NCBI GenBank assembly: GCA_036679405.1
Contig: JAVBVZ010000044.1
Span: 1 to 21,930, forward strand
DNA: 21,930 nucleotides
From: JAEYKI01 sp036679405
GTDB taxonomy: Bacteria; Bacillota; Clostridia; Christensenellales; Christensenellaceae
Direction of reading: 5' to 3'
The translations under genes and the position numbers were made by a program. The notes beneath the pieces are model-generated. The model had not been told where the DNA came from, did not search any database, and worked only from the letters and a program-made list of their open reading frames with translations. Positions 21,818 to 21,930 of this stretch are shown in pieces. Every line of letters begins with the position of its first letter. Within the stretch, counting starts at the first letter, position 1.

Positions 21818-21930
21818 TGAACTGGTCAATAGTTAGTGGACAGAAAAAAACTTTAAAACCCTTGCTCGGCTTTAAACTGAGCAGGGGTTTTGTAATTAAG
21901 AGCATAAGCAGGTCTGGCAAAATTGTAGTA
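21818..21930 (-). mobile_element. IS3-family insertion sequence, 3' end (runs off window)
   Basis: A terminus begins at 21818 with TGAACTGGTCAATAG. It is followed after ~35 bp by the stop and last 25 codons of an IS3-type OrfB on the minus strand. The inverted repeat differs from that of the element at 1-114, so this is a different IS. The rest lies beyond the window. Confidence 0.75.
21853..21930 (-). CDS. IS3-family transposase OrfB, C-terminal end (partial)
   Basis: The minus strand from 21930 to the TAA at 21855-21853 encodes 25 residues starting YYNFARPAYALNYKTPAQF. The pattern YN-x-x-RPHxALxYxTPxxF is the signature C-terminus of the DDE transposase (OrfB) of IS3-family elements. Here the His of RPH is replaced by Ala (RPA), a small deviation. 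The stop lies 33 bases inside the IS terminus, as usual for this family. The catalytic DDE part is outside the window, so activity cannot be judged. Confidence 0.8.
   Translation of the reverse strand, partial: YYNFARPAYALNYKTPAQFKAEQGF

Noticed and set aside
1..21930. CRISPR array, phage module or defence system
   Set aside because: No regularly spaced repeats, no cas, restriction, retron or phage structural genes; apart from the IS ends and the AT-rich left strip, the genes are housekeeping.

Overview
The window looks like a chromosomal segment of a Gram-positive anaerobe of the class Clostridia. Supporting signs are strong AGGAGG-type ribosome binding sites, several TTG/GTG starts, a PurL of the long Firmicutes type, a stand-alone ACT-domain aspartate kinase, a DUF1015 protein and a DUF2284 protein. 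A Christensenellales-like organism is one guess, but the sequence alone does not settle it. From about 1.5 kb onward the DNA is moderately GC-rich; the first ~1.3 kb is clearly AT-rich and looks like accessory DNA.

Layout. Positions 1-114 are the end of an IS3-family (IS407-like) insertion sequence, cut by the window edge. Positions 115-1300 are AT-rich and gene-poor. They hold a tmRNA (ssrA) 3'-end remnant that resembles an integration scar, a few small minus-strand ORFs of unknown function (the best being 706-1044) and a cluster of four copies of a 10-bp motif. Then come an intact tRNA-Ser(CGA) on the minus strand and, just upstream of it, a second copy of its 5' half that stops at the anticodon loop. 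A small lipoprotein gene (plus) converges on an rmuC gene (minus).

Positions 3351-8490 are a minus-strand 2-oxoacid dehydrogenase operon in the order E2, E3, E1, with E1 alpha and beta fused in one polypeptide. A divergent plus-strand pair follows (DUF2284 metal-binding protein and an O6-alkylguanine-DNA alkyltransferase). After it comes a phosphohexomutase-family gene with its own promoter and a terminator. Convergent to this is a minus-strand cluster whose transcription order is DUF1015 protein, aspartate kinase, AEC-family transporter, purL. A terminator-like or attenuator-like hairpin sits directly before purL. Divergent from the cluster is leuS, with a short leader and no T-box. The window ends in the 3' end of a second, different IS3-family element, apparently inserted beside or into a hairpin downstream of leuS.

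How the genes work together. The E2-E3-E1 operon encodes a complete oxidative decarboxylation complex (substrate not decided: pyruvate, acetoin or branched-chain 2-oxoacids). Aspartate kinase starts lysine/threonine/methionine synthesis, PurL does step 4 of purine synthesis, and LeuS charges tRNA-Leu. I found no CRISPR array, phage module or recognisable defence system. The most unusual items are the fused E1, the tmRNA and tRNA-Ser scars, the repeated TGATAACATT motif, the 16-bp palindrome at 8650 and the acidic tail on the DUF1015 protein.
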